A stretch of 47,172 nt of DNA from Chryseosolibacter sp036402115. GTDB lineage: Bacteria; Bacteroidota; Bacteroidia; Cytophagales; Cyclobacteriaceae. The DNA lies in the NCBI GenBank assembly GCA_036402115.1, contig DASWTM010000057.1, forward strand, positions 1 through 47,172, in the 5' to 3' direction. The position numbers were made by a program, and so were the translations under genes. Under the pieces are notes generated by a model, which did no database searches, was not told where the DNA came from, and worked only from the letters and a program-made list of their open reading frames with translations. Below are positions 8,024 through 15,889 of this stretch, piece by piece. How positions within the stretch are numbered: position 1 is the stretch's first letter; each line of letters opens with the position of its first letter.

Positions 8024-8737
8024 TCAAAAATTAGCGAGTTGATCCATTGATATTTTTCCTTCGTAGATAGCTTTGCCGATGATGACTCCATCGACACCGA
8101 TGTTGACTAGCTCGTTGAGATCAGCGATATCCGACACACCTCCGCTCGCGACCCAGCGTATTTCAGGAAACGTTGCCATGAGATTTCGGTATAACTTAAC
8201 ATTGGGCCCAGTCAGCATGCCATCCGTTGCAATGTCTGTACACACAACGCTTGAAATTCCTTTTCGGGAGTATTGAGACACAAGATCATCAATCGTCATC
8301 GAAGCGTTTTCCTGCCATCCGCTGATTTGCACTAGTCTGTCCTTTACGTCAGCGCTTAGGATGATTTGTTCAGCACCAAAATATTTAATCCAATCGAATA
8401 CACGTTCCGGTTGTTTGACTGCAATGCTTCCAAGATTCACTTGTCGGATACCGGCTTCCAGCAGTCGGCTTATTTCTTCAGTTGTTTTAATGCCACCGCC
8501 AAAGTCGATCGTCATGCTTGTTTGTGTGGTGAGGTCTTCGATTACTTTCCAGTTCACCACTTTGCCTGCCTTTGCTCCATCCAGGTCTACCAAGTGCAGA
8601 TACCTTAACCCGGCATCTTCAAACATTTTTGCAACCTCCAACGGACTTTCATTGTAAATCTTTTTCTGGGCGTAATCGCCTTGCGTGAGACGAACACACT
8701 TTCCGTCAATAATATCGATAGCGGGAATGATTCTCAT
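8024..8737 (-). CDS. hisA: ProFAR isomerase
   Basis: Amadori rearrangement of ProFAR to PRFAR, step 4 of the pathway. 237 residues, a half-barrel duplication related to HisF, with general acid/base aspartates D8 (PAIDIIDG) and D130 (SADVKD) and phosphate-binding GGGI and SGGVSD loops. The start overlaps the hisH stop as ATGA, and hisF starts 2 bases after its own stop, so the three genes for steps 4 and 5 are tightly coupled. Confidence 0.96.
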   Translation of the reverse strand: MRIIPAIDIIDGKCVRLTQGDYAQKKIYNESPLEVAKMFEDAGLRYLHLVDLDGAKAGKVVNWKVIEDLTTQTSMTIDFGGGIKTTEEISRLLEAGIRQVNLGSIAVKQPERVFDWIKYFGAEQIILSADVKDRLVQISGWQENASMTIDDLVSQYSRKGISSVVCTDIATDGMLTGPNVKLYRNLMATFPEIRWVASGGVSDIADLNELVNIGVDGVIIGKAIYEGKISMDQLANF

Positions 8738-9318
8738 AAATTCAAAAAGCTTTTAAGGACAAGTTCCCCCGCCTGAGCTGATTTTTCAGGGTGAAATTGT
8801 ACTGCGTAGAAATTGTTCTTTTGAAGGGCAGCACTGAAGGGTACAATGTAGTCTGTCACTGCTGAGGTGTTTTCATTTACCGGAACATAATAGCTGTGAA
8901 CGAAATATACGTTCTCCCCATCGATCTTTGGATCGAGCCAACTTTGCGAAAGGGCAAGTTGATTCCATCCCATGTGAGGAACTTTAAAATTTCCTTTCGG
9001 TTCAAATTTTTTCACCGGCTCATCGAAAATACCCAGACACTCTGTGTTGTTTTCTTCGGAGTGCCTGCACAGCAATTGCATCCCTAGGCAAATTCCAAGG
9101 ACAGGCTGCTTCAAATCTTTAATCAAGAGGTCAAGTTTTCGATCGCGCAAGTATTGCATCGTGGTATTTGCCTCGCCAACACCCGGAAACAAAACTTTAT
9201 CACTTTTCTTTATTGTTTCCGCATCGTCTGTGATGGTAAAGTCCACGCCCAGGCGTTCGAGTGCAAAGCTCACCGATTGAATGTTTCCAGCGTTATATCG
9301 AAGTATTGAGATTTTCAT
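8734..9318 (-). CDS. hisH: Imidazole glycerol phosphate synthase, glutaminase subunit
   Basis: Class I glutamine amidotransferase that supplies ammonia to HisF. 194 residues with the triad Cys77 (LGICLGMQ), His176 and Glu178 (VQFHPEKS). In a standard operon it would directly follow hisB; here it is 522 bases away, with a four-helix-bundle gene and repeat arrays between. The heptad array comes to within 2 bases of its start codon, so its ribosome-binding region is made of repeat DNA. Confidence 0.96.
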   Translation of the reverse strand: MKISILRYNAGNIQSVSFALERLGVDFTITDDAETIKKSDKVLFPGVGEANTTMQYLRDRKLDLLIKDLKQPVLGICLGMQLLCRHSEENNTECLGIFDEPVKKFEPKGNFKVPHMGWNQLALSQSWLDPKIDGENVYFVHSYYVPVNENTSAVTDYIVPFSAALQKNNFYAVQFHPEKSAQAGELVLKSFLNL

Positions 9319-9320
9319 AA

Positions 9321-9369
9321 TACAAATGACGATTTACGAATGACGATTTACGAATGACGAATGACGAAT
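9321..9369 (+). repeat. Left heptad array: seven degenerate 7-base repeats (GACGAAT type)
   Basis: Seven contiguous heptamers from 9321: TACAAAT, GACGATT, TACGAAT, GACGATT, TACGAAT, GACGAAT, GACGAAT. It sits between the hisH start codon and the stop of the four-helix-bundle gene. The same word occurs in inverted orientation at 9809-9836, so the two arrays form an inverted pair around the gene. Confidence 0.85.
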
Positions 9370-9373
9370 TAAT

Positions 9374-9730
9374 TTAGGTTGTACGGAGTCTCGTGGTTTT
9401 GATTGATTGAACAGTGATTGCCAGCAACTCATTTCCTTCTTTCATTAGAGGTTCAATGTCCGTTCCGAGTGGTTTGTTAAAGTGTAATAATAGGTCGAGG
9501 AAAAATACGGATTCATCAAGTTCTTCTTCAACGATCTTTAGTTTATTGATAAAATCCGCGGTCGATTTGGCACGACAGGCAGCATAGTAATTCGCAGCTG
9601 ACGAGCTAGAACACCTGACCAGCTGATTACAGTAGGCGTTGTTAATCGTATTTCTCGGTAACTTCTGAATTAGTAAAGCCACATTAATCGCAAATTGTTT
9701 AAATCGCTTCTTTAAGTCTGGTATGCTCAT
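9374..9730 (-). CDS. Four-helix-bundle protein (S23/IVP family) inserted in the his operon
   Basis: 118 residues of the four-helix-bundle family first known from intervening sequences of 23S rRNA genes; relatives include the Avd accessory protein of diversity-generating retroelements. The family signature is SSSSAANYYAACRAKS (41-56), then TADFINKLKIVEEELDES, matching the usual ANYREARRA...DFIHKL...EADE pattern. Helices fall roughly at 3-24, 28-56, 58-84 and 92-112. It has no known role in histidine synthesis and interrupts hisB-hisH on the operon's strand. Repeat arrays bracket it closely (4 bases after the stop, 78 bases before the start), suggesting insertion as a unit. Molecular function unknown; binding RNA or another protein partner is plausible. 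Confidence 0.85.
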   Translation of the reverse strand: MSIPDLKKRFKQFAINVALLIQKLPRNTINNAYCNQLVRCSSSSAANYYAACRAKSTADFINKLKIVEEELDESVFFLDLLLHFNKPLGTDIEPLMKEGNELLAITVQSIKTTRLRTT

Positions 9731-9808
9731 AACTGAAAAATTTAGTTCTAAGCATCCCTGGTGTTTTATTTCTTCTTGATCCCGTACTATCTATTGCTCC
9801 GGCATCCT

Positions 9809-9836
9809 ATTCGTAATTCGTCATTCGCTATTCGTC
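9809..9836 (-). repeat. Right heptad array: four inverted 7-base repeats (ATTCGTC type)
   Basis: Four contiguous heptamers: ATTCGTA, ATTCGTC, ATTCGCT, ATTCGTC. Their reverse complements (GACGAAT, AGCGAAT, TACGAAT) are the words of the left array at 9321-9369. The array ends 4 bases before the hisB stop codon, so the bracketed block fits exactly into the hisB-hisH junction. Confidence 0.85.
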
Positions 9837-9840
9837 ACTC

Positions 9841-10956
9841 CTACAACACTCCCTTTGTACTCGGCAACTGGTTTCCTTCCTTCCTCACTGCCATCTTTAT
9901 TGTTTTAGCAAATGCTTTGAAGATGGATTCGATTTTGTGATGCTCATTCGTTCCCTCGGCTTGGATGTTAAGATTTGATTTCGAAGTATCGGAAAAGGAC
10001 TTAAAGAAATGATAGAACATTTCTGTTGGCATTTCACCGATCTTCTCTCGCTTGAAGTCAGCTTTCCACACCAGCCATGGCCGGCCACCAAAGTCTATTG
10101 CTACTTGTGCAAGGCAGTCGTCCATCGGTAGCGTGAATCCGTAGCGCTCGATGCCGCGCTTGTCACCGAGTGCCTTTAGGAAGGCTTCGCCAAGAGCAAG
10201 CGCTGTATCTTCGATTGTATGATGCTCATCGATGTGCAGATCGCCTTTCACTTCAACTTTCAGATCGATATTACCATGTCTTGCCAGTTGGTCCAGCATA
10301 TGATCAAAGAATCCCAGACCCGTGTGAATGGATGACTTGCCACTTCCATCAAGATTGACTTCGATGGTGATATCCGTCTCTTTCGTTTTTCGGATGACGG
10401 ATGCCGCGCGTTTCTGATTTGTCAGGAGCGCATAAATGTCTTTCCATGACTGTGTTGTCAATGCACAGAACGCTTGAAGGTTTTGTTCTTGAACTTTTGG
10501 TAACAGATTTCCCGAGTTGATGAGGATGCCCTTGCACCCCAGATTTTTCGCTAGCTGAATATCGGTGAGGCGGTCACCAATTACATACGAATTGGCGAGA
10601 TCATATTGCTTATCAAAAAATTCGGTCAGCATGCCGGTGCCAGGCTTACGCGTTGGCTTGTTTTCATGCGGAAAAGACCTGTCGATAAACACTTTGGAAA
10701 ATGTGATGCCTTCATTCTCGAATGCCTTAACCATTTTCTGATGTGCGGGCCAGAAGGTGTTTTCCGGGAAGCGTTCCGTCCCGAGTCCGTCTTGATTTGT
10801 CACCATGACAAGTTCGTAATCCGTGTCGTCAACAATCCTGGATAGCCATTGAAACACTCCGGGATAGAATTCGAGCTTTTCGAAGCTGTCGATTTGTTCA
10901 TCTGGTGGTTCGATGATCAGTGTGCCATCGCGATCGATAAATAATACTTTGTTCAT
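9841..10956 (-). CDS. hisB: Bifunctional histidinol-phosphatase / imidazoleglycerol-phosphate dehydratase
   Basis: Catalyses steps 6 and 8. The N-terminal HAD phosphatase (1-165) has DRDGT with D8 and D10, TNQDGLG and GDRLTDIQLA. The C-terminal IGP dehydratase (about 190-371) has the two metal-binding motifs DEHHTIED and NEHHKIES. In the phosphatase zinc loop of the E. coli enzyme three cysteines and a histidine bind Zn; here the segment 94-103 reads SFPHENKPTR with no cysteine, so structural zinc is probably absent, as I recall for other Bacteroidota HisB. It starts 10 bases after the hisC stop. Confidence 0.96.
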   Translation of the reverse strand: MNKVLFIDRDGTLIIEPPDEQIDSFEKLEFYPGVFQWLSRIVDDTDYELVMVTNQDGLGTERFPENTFWPAHQKMVKAFENEGITFSKVFIDRSFPHENKPTRKPGTGMLTEFFDKQYDLANSYVIGDRLTDIQLAKNLGCKGILINSGNLLPKVQEQNLQAFCALTTQSWKDIYALLTNQKRAASVIRKTKETDITIEVNLDGSGKSSIHTGLGFFDHMLDQLARHGNIDLKVEVKGDLHIDEHHTIEDTALALGEAFLKALGDKRGIERYGFTLPMDDCLAQVAIDFGGRPWLVWKADFKREKIGEMPTEMFYHFFKSFSDTSKSNLNIQAEGTNEHHKIESIFKAFAKTIKMAVRKEGNQLPSTKGVL

Positions 10957-10966
10957 GAGCTGCTTT

Positions 10967-12019
10967 TCAAAACGATTCTAAGGCTGCAATTAATTTTTTA
11001 TTTTCTTCCGGAGTGCCAACCGTGATGCGTAGACAATTGTAACACAAGGTGACTTTCGATCGGTCGCGCACAATAATCTTCTCTTCCATTAAATACTGGT
11101 ATGCACCTGGAGCATCCTTCACTTTTACAAGGATGAAGTTGGAGTCGGTCGGGTAAACTTTCTCTACAACCTTTAGACCTTTTAATGATTTGATCAATTG
11201 GTCCCGTTGGCTTAAGATTTCATCCACCCAGATGTCTTTCTTGTAAGCATTCTCGAGTGCATCCAGGACTAGTTCCTGTGTCTGGATGTTGACGTTGTAT
11301 GGATATTTGATCTTGTTAAGTATGGATATAATGTAAGGGGAAGCGAATGCCATTCCCAGTCGGAGCCCGGCCAGGCCCCATGCCTTTGAGAAAGTCTGAA
11401 GCACAACGAGGTGCGGGAATTCCTGCAGATCGTTGATGAAGGACTTCGAGTCTGCGAAATCGATGTAGGCTTCATCAATCACTACGATACCGTAGAATCT
11501 TCGGAGTACAGCTTCAATTTTTTCACGTTTGAGCAAATTGCCCGTGGGATTATTCGGACTGCACAGAAATAAAATCTTTGTTGTGGCATCGAATGTTTTT
11601 GGAAATGCATCCAGGTCAAGATCGAAATCAGGAGTCAAGGTCATTCTTTGAATGTTCACGGCATTCACTTCCGCACACACCGAGTACATCCCATAGGTCG
11701 GTTCGGTTATCATAACCGAGTCTTTGCCCGGCTCGCAGAACGCGCGAATCAGCAAATCGATTGCTTCGTCACTTCCATTGCCAAGAAAAATTTGCTGGGG
11801 TGTCACATTCTTAATAGCCGCGAGCTTTTCTTTCACTTTCCATTGCAGCGGATCAGGGTATCGATTGAATGGAGACGGGTATGGATTTTCATTCGCGTCA
11901 AGAAACACTTCTGCTTCTCCTTTGAACTCATCACGCGCAGATGAATACGGTTTCATCCCCAAAATATTTTTTCGGACGAGCGTTTCTACTTCAACAAACG
12001 GTTTTGTCGGTCTGCTCAT
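10967..12019 (-). CDS. hisC: Histidinol-phosphate aminotransferase
   Basis: PLP enzyme (fold type I, class II aminotransferase) transferring an amino group from glutamate to imidazole acetol phosphate, step 7. 350 residues; the PLP lysine is K212 in TFSKAWGLAGLRLG, with SPNNPTGN (154-161) and IDEAYIDF (181-188) in place. The start overlaps the hisD stop (ATGA). Its position between hisD and hisB makes the histidine role firm, although such enzymes can also act on aromatic amino acids. Confidence 0.96.
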   Translation of the reverse strand: MSRPTKPFVEVETLVRKNILGMKPYSSARDEFKGEAEVFLDANENPYPSPFNRYPDPLQWKVKEKLAAIKNVTPQQIFLGNGSDEAIDLLIRAFCEPGKDSVMITEPTYGMYSVCAEVNAVNIQRMTLTPDFDLDLDAFPKTFDATTKILFLCSPNNPTGNLLKREKIEAVLRRFYGIVVIDEAYIDFADSKSFINDLQEFPHLVVLQTFSKAWGLAGLRLGMAFASPYIISILNKIKYPYNVNIQTQELVLDALENAYKKDIWVDEILSQRDQLIKSLKGLKVVEKVYPTDSNFILVKVKDAPGAYQYLMEEKIIVRDRSKVTLCYNCLRITVGTPEENKKLIAALESF

Positions 12020-13308
12020 GATATTGAATTTAAGTCTTCAAGCCGTACGCGAATGGCCATCTTGTGTCCGATGAGTTCTTCAGCCTCCGCCATTTGTTCA
12101 ACTACTGGCCCTAGTGTTTTTAATCCGTCTTGCGAAAGCTTTTGGAAGGTGATATACCGGGTAAAACTTTCCAGTGACACACCCGCGTAAGCTTTAGCAT
12201 AACCATTGGTCGGCAACGTGTGGTTCGTCCCGGAAGCGTAGTCCCCAACTGCCTCAGGGGAATAATTTCCAATAAAAACGGACCCTGCATTAACCACCTC
12301 CGATGCGATGTCGTCTGAATTTTCGGTAGCAATGATCAAGTGTTCAGGCGCGTAGGCATTTACAAAATCAAGGGCGTCATTCTTGTTCGTAAACGTTACA
12401 ATACGACTATTCGCGAGTGCTTTGTCAGCAATTGTTTTGCGGGGTAGCGTTTGGAGTTGACGTGTAATCTCGTTTTGTATTTTTTCTGTTATTGAAGTAT
12501 CGAGCAGCACGAGCACAACCTGGCTGTCTTCACCGTGTTCTGCCTGTGAAAGAAGGTCGGCAGCAACATACTTTGGATTGGAAGACTTATCAGCGAGTAC
12601 AAGCACTTCAGAAGGGCCGGCAGGCATATCGATCGCGACACCGTCCTCTGTTACGAGCTGTTTTGCCTTGGTCACATATTGATTCCCCGGACCGAAAATT
12701 TTATACACGGATGGAATGGTTTCTGTACCATACGCCATCGCTGCGATTGCCTGCGCACCACCCACTTTGAAAATTTTGGTGACCCCGACAAGTTTTGCTG
12801 CAAAGAGTATGGCTGCGTTGATTTTGCCGCTCTTGTCTGGAGGCGTGCACAATACAACTTCTCTGCAACCGGCAAGCTTTGCGGGTGTTCCAAGCATCAG
12901 CACAGTAGAGAATAATGGAGCAGTTCCACCCGGGATGTATATTCCCACTTTATCAATTGCCACAGGTTTACGCCAGCAGATTACCCCTTTGGTTGTTTCT
13001 ACTTCGGTGACACCTCTCTTTTGGGCTGCGTGAAATTTTTCGATGTTGCGGGCTGCTACTTCGATCGCAGACTTAAGCGTGGGGCTTAACGATTTTTCAG
13101 CCTCCACGATTTCGATTTCCGTTGCCTGAAATTTGTCAAGTTGAATTTTGTCGAACTGAAATGTCAGTTCGCGAAGAGCGGTGTCTCCGGATTTTTTGAC
13201 GCGGTTCAGTGTGTTGCGAACAGCGCTCTCAAGGAATCCAAGTTCCAGCTGTGGACGCTCAGCTAATGAAGGCCACAGTTCGCGTGATGGGTTTTCGGCA
13301 ATTTTCAT
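12016..13308 (-). CDS. hisD: Histidinol dehydrogenase
   Basis: Zn-dependent, NAD-dependent four-electron oxidation of L-histidinol to histidine, the last two steps. 430 residues. The metal ligands correspond to Q255 and H258 (SQAEHGED), D356 and H415, and the catalytic pair is E322-H323 (APEHL). The sugar-nucleotide region (GPGNQYVTKAKQ, DMPAGPSEVLVLAD) is conserved. It starts 15 bases after the hisG stop and overlaps hisC by 4 bases. Confidence 0.97.
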   Translation of the reverse strand: MKIAENPSRELWPSLAERPQLELGFLESAVRNTLNRVKKSGDTALRELTFQFDKIQLDKFQATEIEIVEAEKSLSPTLKSAIEVAARNIEKFHAAQKRGVTEVETTKGVICWRKPVAIDKVGIYIPGGTAPLFSTVLMLGTPAKLAGCREVVLCTPPDKSGKINAAILFAAKLVGVTKIFKVGGAQAIAAMAYGTETIPSVYKIFGPGNQYVTKAKQLVTEDGVAIDMPAGPSEVLVLADKSSNPKYVAADLLSQAEHGEDSQVVLVLLDTSITEKIQNEITRQLQTLPRKTIADKALANSRIVTFTNKNDALDFVNAYAPEHLIIATENSDDIASEVVNAGSVFIGNYSPEAVGDYASGTNHTLPTNGYAKAYAGVSLESFTRYITFQKLSQDGLKTLGPVVEQMAEAEELIGHKMAIRVRLEDLNSIS

Positions 13309-13323
13309 AAAGCGTTTTAAATA

Positions 13324-14184
13324 TCAGGCAATCATTTTTTCAATTGGAACAACAAGAATTCCTTCCGCACCAAAACTTTTCAGTAAATCAATTTTCTCCC
13401 AGAAATCATTTTCATCCACCACCGAGTGAAGTGAACTCCACCCTTCGCGCGTGAGGGGGATGATGGTCGGACTTTTCATTCCAGGAATAACCGCTGTAAT
13501 GTTTTCAATTGCACTGTTCGGACAATTTAGTAGGATGTATTTGTTATTCTTTGCCTTTTGAACCGCTTCAATCCGGAAGAGCAGTTTATTCAGAATGATT
13601 CGTTTTTCGCGATCAAGATCAGGGCTTGCAATGATCACCGCTTCGGAGTTGATGACGAGCTCCACTTCTTTTAAGCCGTTGCTTAGTAATGTGCTACCGG
13701 TGCTGACGATATCGCAGATGGCATCTGCCAAACCGATGCCTGGAGCGATTTCCACCGAGCCACTGATTTCGTGGATGCCTGCATCAATTTTGTTTTTGGC
13801 TAGAAAGTCTTTTACGATGTTCGGGTAGGAGGTAGCGATATTTTTTCCGTTAAGCCAGGAAATGCCTGTGTAATTTTCGGTCCGCGGGATTGCAATGGCA
13901 AGCCTACATTTTGCAAAATCGAGGCGCTTGACCAGCTCGTTTTTACGCCTCTTCTCGATCAAAATATTTTCGCCAACGATACCGATATCCGCAACTTTGT
14001 CTTCAATGTATTGGGGGATATCGTCATCGCGCAGAAAGAGTACTTCAACCGGAAAATTCCGGGCGATCGTTTTGAGCTGGTCTTTTCCATTACTGATCGA
14101 TAGTCCACTCTCTTTTAGCAGATCGAGTGATCCTTCCTGAAGTCGGCCTGATTTCTGGATTGCGATCCGAAGCGGTGTTTGCAT
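13324..14184 (-). CDS. hisG: ATP phosphoribosyltransferase, long form
   Basis: First and committed enzyme of the pathway, joining ATP and PRPP. 286 residues, the long hexameric form: two catalytic lobes with the PRPP loop DIVSTGST (158-165), and a C-terminal ACT-like domain (about 210-286) that normally binds histidine for feedback inhibition. No hisZ is needed with this form. First structural gene of the operon, 16 bases downstream of an intrinsic terminator preceded by a His-codon leader, so expression should be controlled by attenuation while activity is controlled by feedback. Confidence 0.97.
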   Translation of the reverse strand: MQTPLRIAIQKSGRLQEGSLDLLKESGLSISNGKDQLKTIARNFPVEVLFLRDDDIPQYIEDKVADIGIVGENILIEKRRKNELVKRLDFAKCRLAIAIPRTENYTGISWLNGKNIATSYPNIVKDFLAKNKIDAGIHEISGSVEIAPGIGLADAICDIVSTGSTLLSNGLKEVELVINSEAVIIASPDLDREKRIILNKLLFRIEAVQKAKNNKYILLNCPNSAIENITAVIPGMKSPTIIPLTREGWSSLHSVVDENDFWEKIDLLKSFGAEGILVVPIEKMIA

Positions 14185-14200
14185 AAGTTGTAAAAACGTT

Positions 14201-14238
14201 TAAAATGAAAAAAGCCTGTCGTTTGGTGACAGGCTTTT
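14201..14238 (-). terminator. his operon attenuator (intrinsic terminator)
   Basis: An 11-bp perfect stem (arms 14228-14238 and 14210-14220; core GCCTGTC/GACAGGC) with a 7-base loop at 14221-14227, followed on the minus strand by T6 then CATTTT. It lies between the leader peptide stop (14264) and the hisG start (14184), exactly where an attenuator is expected. Confidence 0.9.
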
Positions 14239-14263
14239 GAAGTTTCTTTGCTTTATAAAAAAA

Positions 14264-14341
14264 TCAAAATAATACCTTGCCACACATCGTGTAGGTTACA
14301 TGATGGTGGTGGTGAAGGCTTATGTTGATCGCTGCGTTCAT
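14264..14341 (-). CDS. hisL: his operon leader peptide with five consecutive His codons
   Basis: A 25-residue ORF beginning MNAAINISL, then five His codons in a row (CAC CAC CAC CAT CAT, 14314-14300), then VTYTMCGKVLF and TGA. An in-frame ATG seven codons upstream (14362, MFLAPEI) is an alternative start. Ribosome stalling at the His run when charged tRNA-His is scarce would decide the folding of the downstream RNA. The stop lies 26 bases before the terminator stem. The arrangement matches the enterobacterial hisL paradigm, but the surrounding sequence is unrelated. Confidence 0.9.
   Translation of the reverse strand: MNAAINISLHHHHHVTYTMCGKVLF
14274..14295 (-). promoter_or_regulatory. Predicted pause/antiterminator elements of the his leader
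   Basis: Immediately after the His codons a hairpin CC-ACAC/GTGT-GG can form (14295-14280, one bulged T, loop GAT). Its 3' side overlaps GGCAAGGT (14281-14274), which can pair with the terminator's 5' arm GCCTGTC (G-U pairs and one bulged A). A ribosome stalled on the His codons would open the first hairpin and free GGCAAGGT to block the terminator. Pairings were worked out by hand; no energies were computed. Confidence 0.5.
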
Positions 14342-14471
14342 TATTTCGGGTGCTAAGAACATAAATTGTTCTGTAAAAATCAAATGATCATGTTGAAGAA
14401 TCCTCGAAAACCTGAGTAAACGTTTGCAGAAGCTCAAAAATCAGCCTAAAGCAGCCTTGAAAAGTGAGAAC

Positions 14472-14506
14472 TTTGTTATTCGCAAGTCTAACTATCATTA
14501 GTTTTG
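14472..14506 (+). promoter_or_regulatory. Possible promoter of the TPR lipoprotein gene
   Basis: TTTG at 14472-14475, a 23-base spacer, then TAGTTTTG at 14499-14506, matching the Bacteroidota consensus at the upper limit of spacing. The -7 element ends only 4 bases before the annotated ATG, so transcription would begin at or just after it; either the mRNA is leaderless or this match is fortuitous. Confidence 0.3.
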
Positions 14507-14510
14507 CTTT

Positions 14511-15536
14511 ATGATTAGGTCGTTTTTGTATTTGGTTGTTGTACTCAGTTTGGTGAGTTGTCTTGATTCAAAGGAGAATAAATTGCAGCGTTTTCTGATC
14601 CAGGGCAACGATGCAGCCAAGAGGAGAAGCTTTGGCGAGGCAAAGCGATATTATACGGAAGCGTTGAAAATGGATTCCTGTTTTGTAGATGCGTGGAATA
14701 ATCTCGGGACTGTCTATTATAAAGAGAAACATTATCCGGAGGCGCTGGACGCTTACACCAATGCGTTGCAATGCGACCCAAAAATGCGCCAGGCGTTGCT
14801 GAATCGATCGAATACGTTTTATGAGTTAAACAAATACCGGGAAGCACTTGAAGACATTAACAAATTTGCAGCCTCCGGACGCGACACGCTTGTAACACAC
14901 CTTTCGCGAGGCCTAATTTATACACGGACCAATCGCTTCACGGATGCCGGAGCCGAATTTAAAAAAGTGATTGAACAAGAGCCGAGTCATATTGAAGCAA
15001 TGGTGAATCTGGGAACTGTGTATTTCTACGAGAAGAAATACGATTCTGCAAAACTTTATCTTGATAAGGCGATCGCGCTTGACCCTAAGCAGGCGAATGC
15101 GTTTAATACCTACGCACTGATTGAGCTCGAACTAGATGATAAGGAACAAGCCTTAAGACGCATAAATCAAGCGCTCGAGTTTCGCGGGGATGACCCTTAC
15201 TTTTTAAACAACCGGGGATTTATCCTTATTAAAATGAAGGAGTTCGATAAAGCACGCCTTGATATTGACAGAAGCATTGGAGAGGATCCGTACAATGCCT
15301 GGGCTTACCGGAATAAAGGCTTTTACTATCTCACGATGAACAACTTTAATGAAGCAATCAGACTGCTGAAGAAAGCAGAACGAATGGATACAACTGTTTC
15401 GAATCTGTATTATTATCTGGGTGAGGCAAGTTTCCTGGCAGGCGACAAAGAGGCTGCATGTGATTACCTTAAAAAGGCACTTCGTAAAAGAGAAATAAGC
15501 GAGGACACCTTTAACGGTAAGTGTATGCGCAAGTAA
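14511..15536 (+). CDS. TPR-repeat lipoprotein
   Basis: 341 residues. An N-terminal signal with lipobox LVSC (Cys17) predicts export and lipid anchoring. The rest is a continuous array of about eight tetratricopeptide repeats (for example SFGEAKRYYTEALKMDSCFVDAWNNLG and HIEAMVNLGTVYFYEKKYDSAKLYLDKAIALDP as split units), ending near residue 330. TPR arrays hold protein complexes; in Bacteroidota such lipoproteins often scaffold envelope machinery, but no partner is identifiable here. It is divergent from the his leader and stands alone. Confidence 0.9.
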   Translation: MIRSFLYLVVVLSLVSCLDSKENKLQRFLIQGNDAAKRRSFGEAKRYYTEALKMDSCFVDAWNNLGTVYYKEKHYPEALDAYTNALQCDPKMRQALLNRSNTFYELNKYREALEDINKFAASGRDTLVTHLSRGLIYTRTNRFTDAGAEFKKVIEQEPSHIEAMVNLGTVYFYEKKYDSAKLYLDKAIALDPKQANAFNTYALIELELDDKEQALRRINQALEFRGDDPYFLNNRGFILIKMKEFDKARLDIDRSIGEDPYNAWAYRNKGFYYLTMNNFNEAIRLLKKAERMDTTVSNLYYYLGEASFLAGDKEAACDYLKKALRKREISEDTFNGKCMRK

Positions 15537-15760
15537 ACGCGTGTTGTCACATGAGAAAGCATCCGGGTATTCTGGCGCGCCCATTTCACTCCTTTCACGT
15601 TTTTATCGGCTAACTGCATTAGCGGCCTGCGAACGGGTAGTAGAATTAATTCCACGCTAAATCTCTGTTAAGTCTTTCCAACTATTTTTTACTATTGTGA
15701 GTCTAAGCGACATCACCTGCTAGCTGATTGGGTGTTTTTTAAACTTACTTAATAAAACGA

Positions 15761-15853
15761 ATGGAGACAGTTTATTTATTTGCGTTCCTGCTTTTTGTAG
15801 TTGGCTATTTGTGGTATGGACTACTGGCCTACTTCAAAAAAAAGGCTGAATAG
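15761..15853 (+). CDS. 30-residue single-helix membrane protein
   Basis: A short ORF: METVYLFAFLL start, hydrophobic residues 4-25 (…VVGYLWYGLLAYF) and a positive tail KKKAE, i.e. one membrane helix with a cytoplasmic-side C-terminus by the positive-inside rule. Its start follows an A-rich stretch (AATAAAACGA), typical for Bacteroidota, and a perfect 15-bp terminator begins 1 base after its stop, both supporting a real gene. The 224 bases before it hold no other gene; a weak CACC/GGGTG hairpin followed by T6 near 15711-15740 may end the TPR transcript. Function unknown; size and shape recall small subunits of membrane complexes. Confidence 0.6.
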   Translation: METVYLFAFLLFVVGYLWYGLLAYFKKKAE

Positions 15854-15854
15854 C

Positions 15855-15889
15855 AAAAAAAAGAGATCCAAACCGGATCTCTTTTTTTT
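15855..15889. terminator. Bidirectional intrinsic terminator
   Basis: A perfect 15-bp stem, AAAAAAAAGAGATCC (15855-15869) with GGATCTCTTTTTTTT (15875-15889), and a 5-base loop. A and T runs on both sides let it end transcription of the small membrane protein (+) and of the convergent NTF2-like gene (-), whose stop codon overlaps the stem. Confidence 0.9.

Noticed and set aside
9321..9836. CRISPR array
   Set aside because: Units are 7 bases, contiguous, without spacers, and there are no cas genes.
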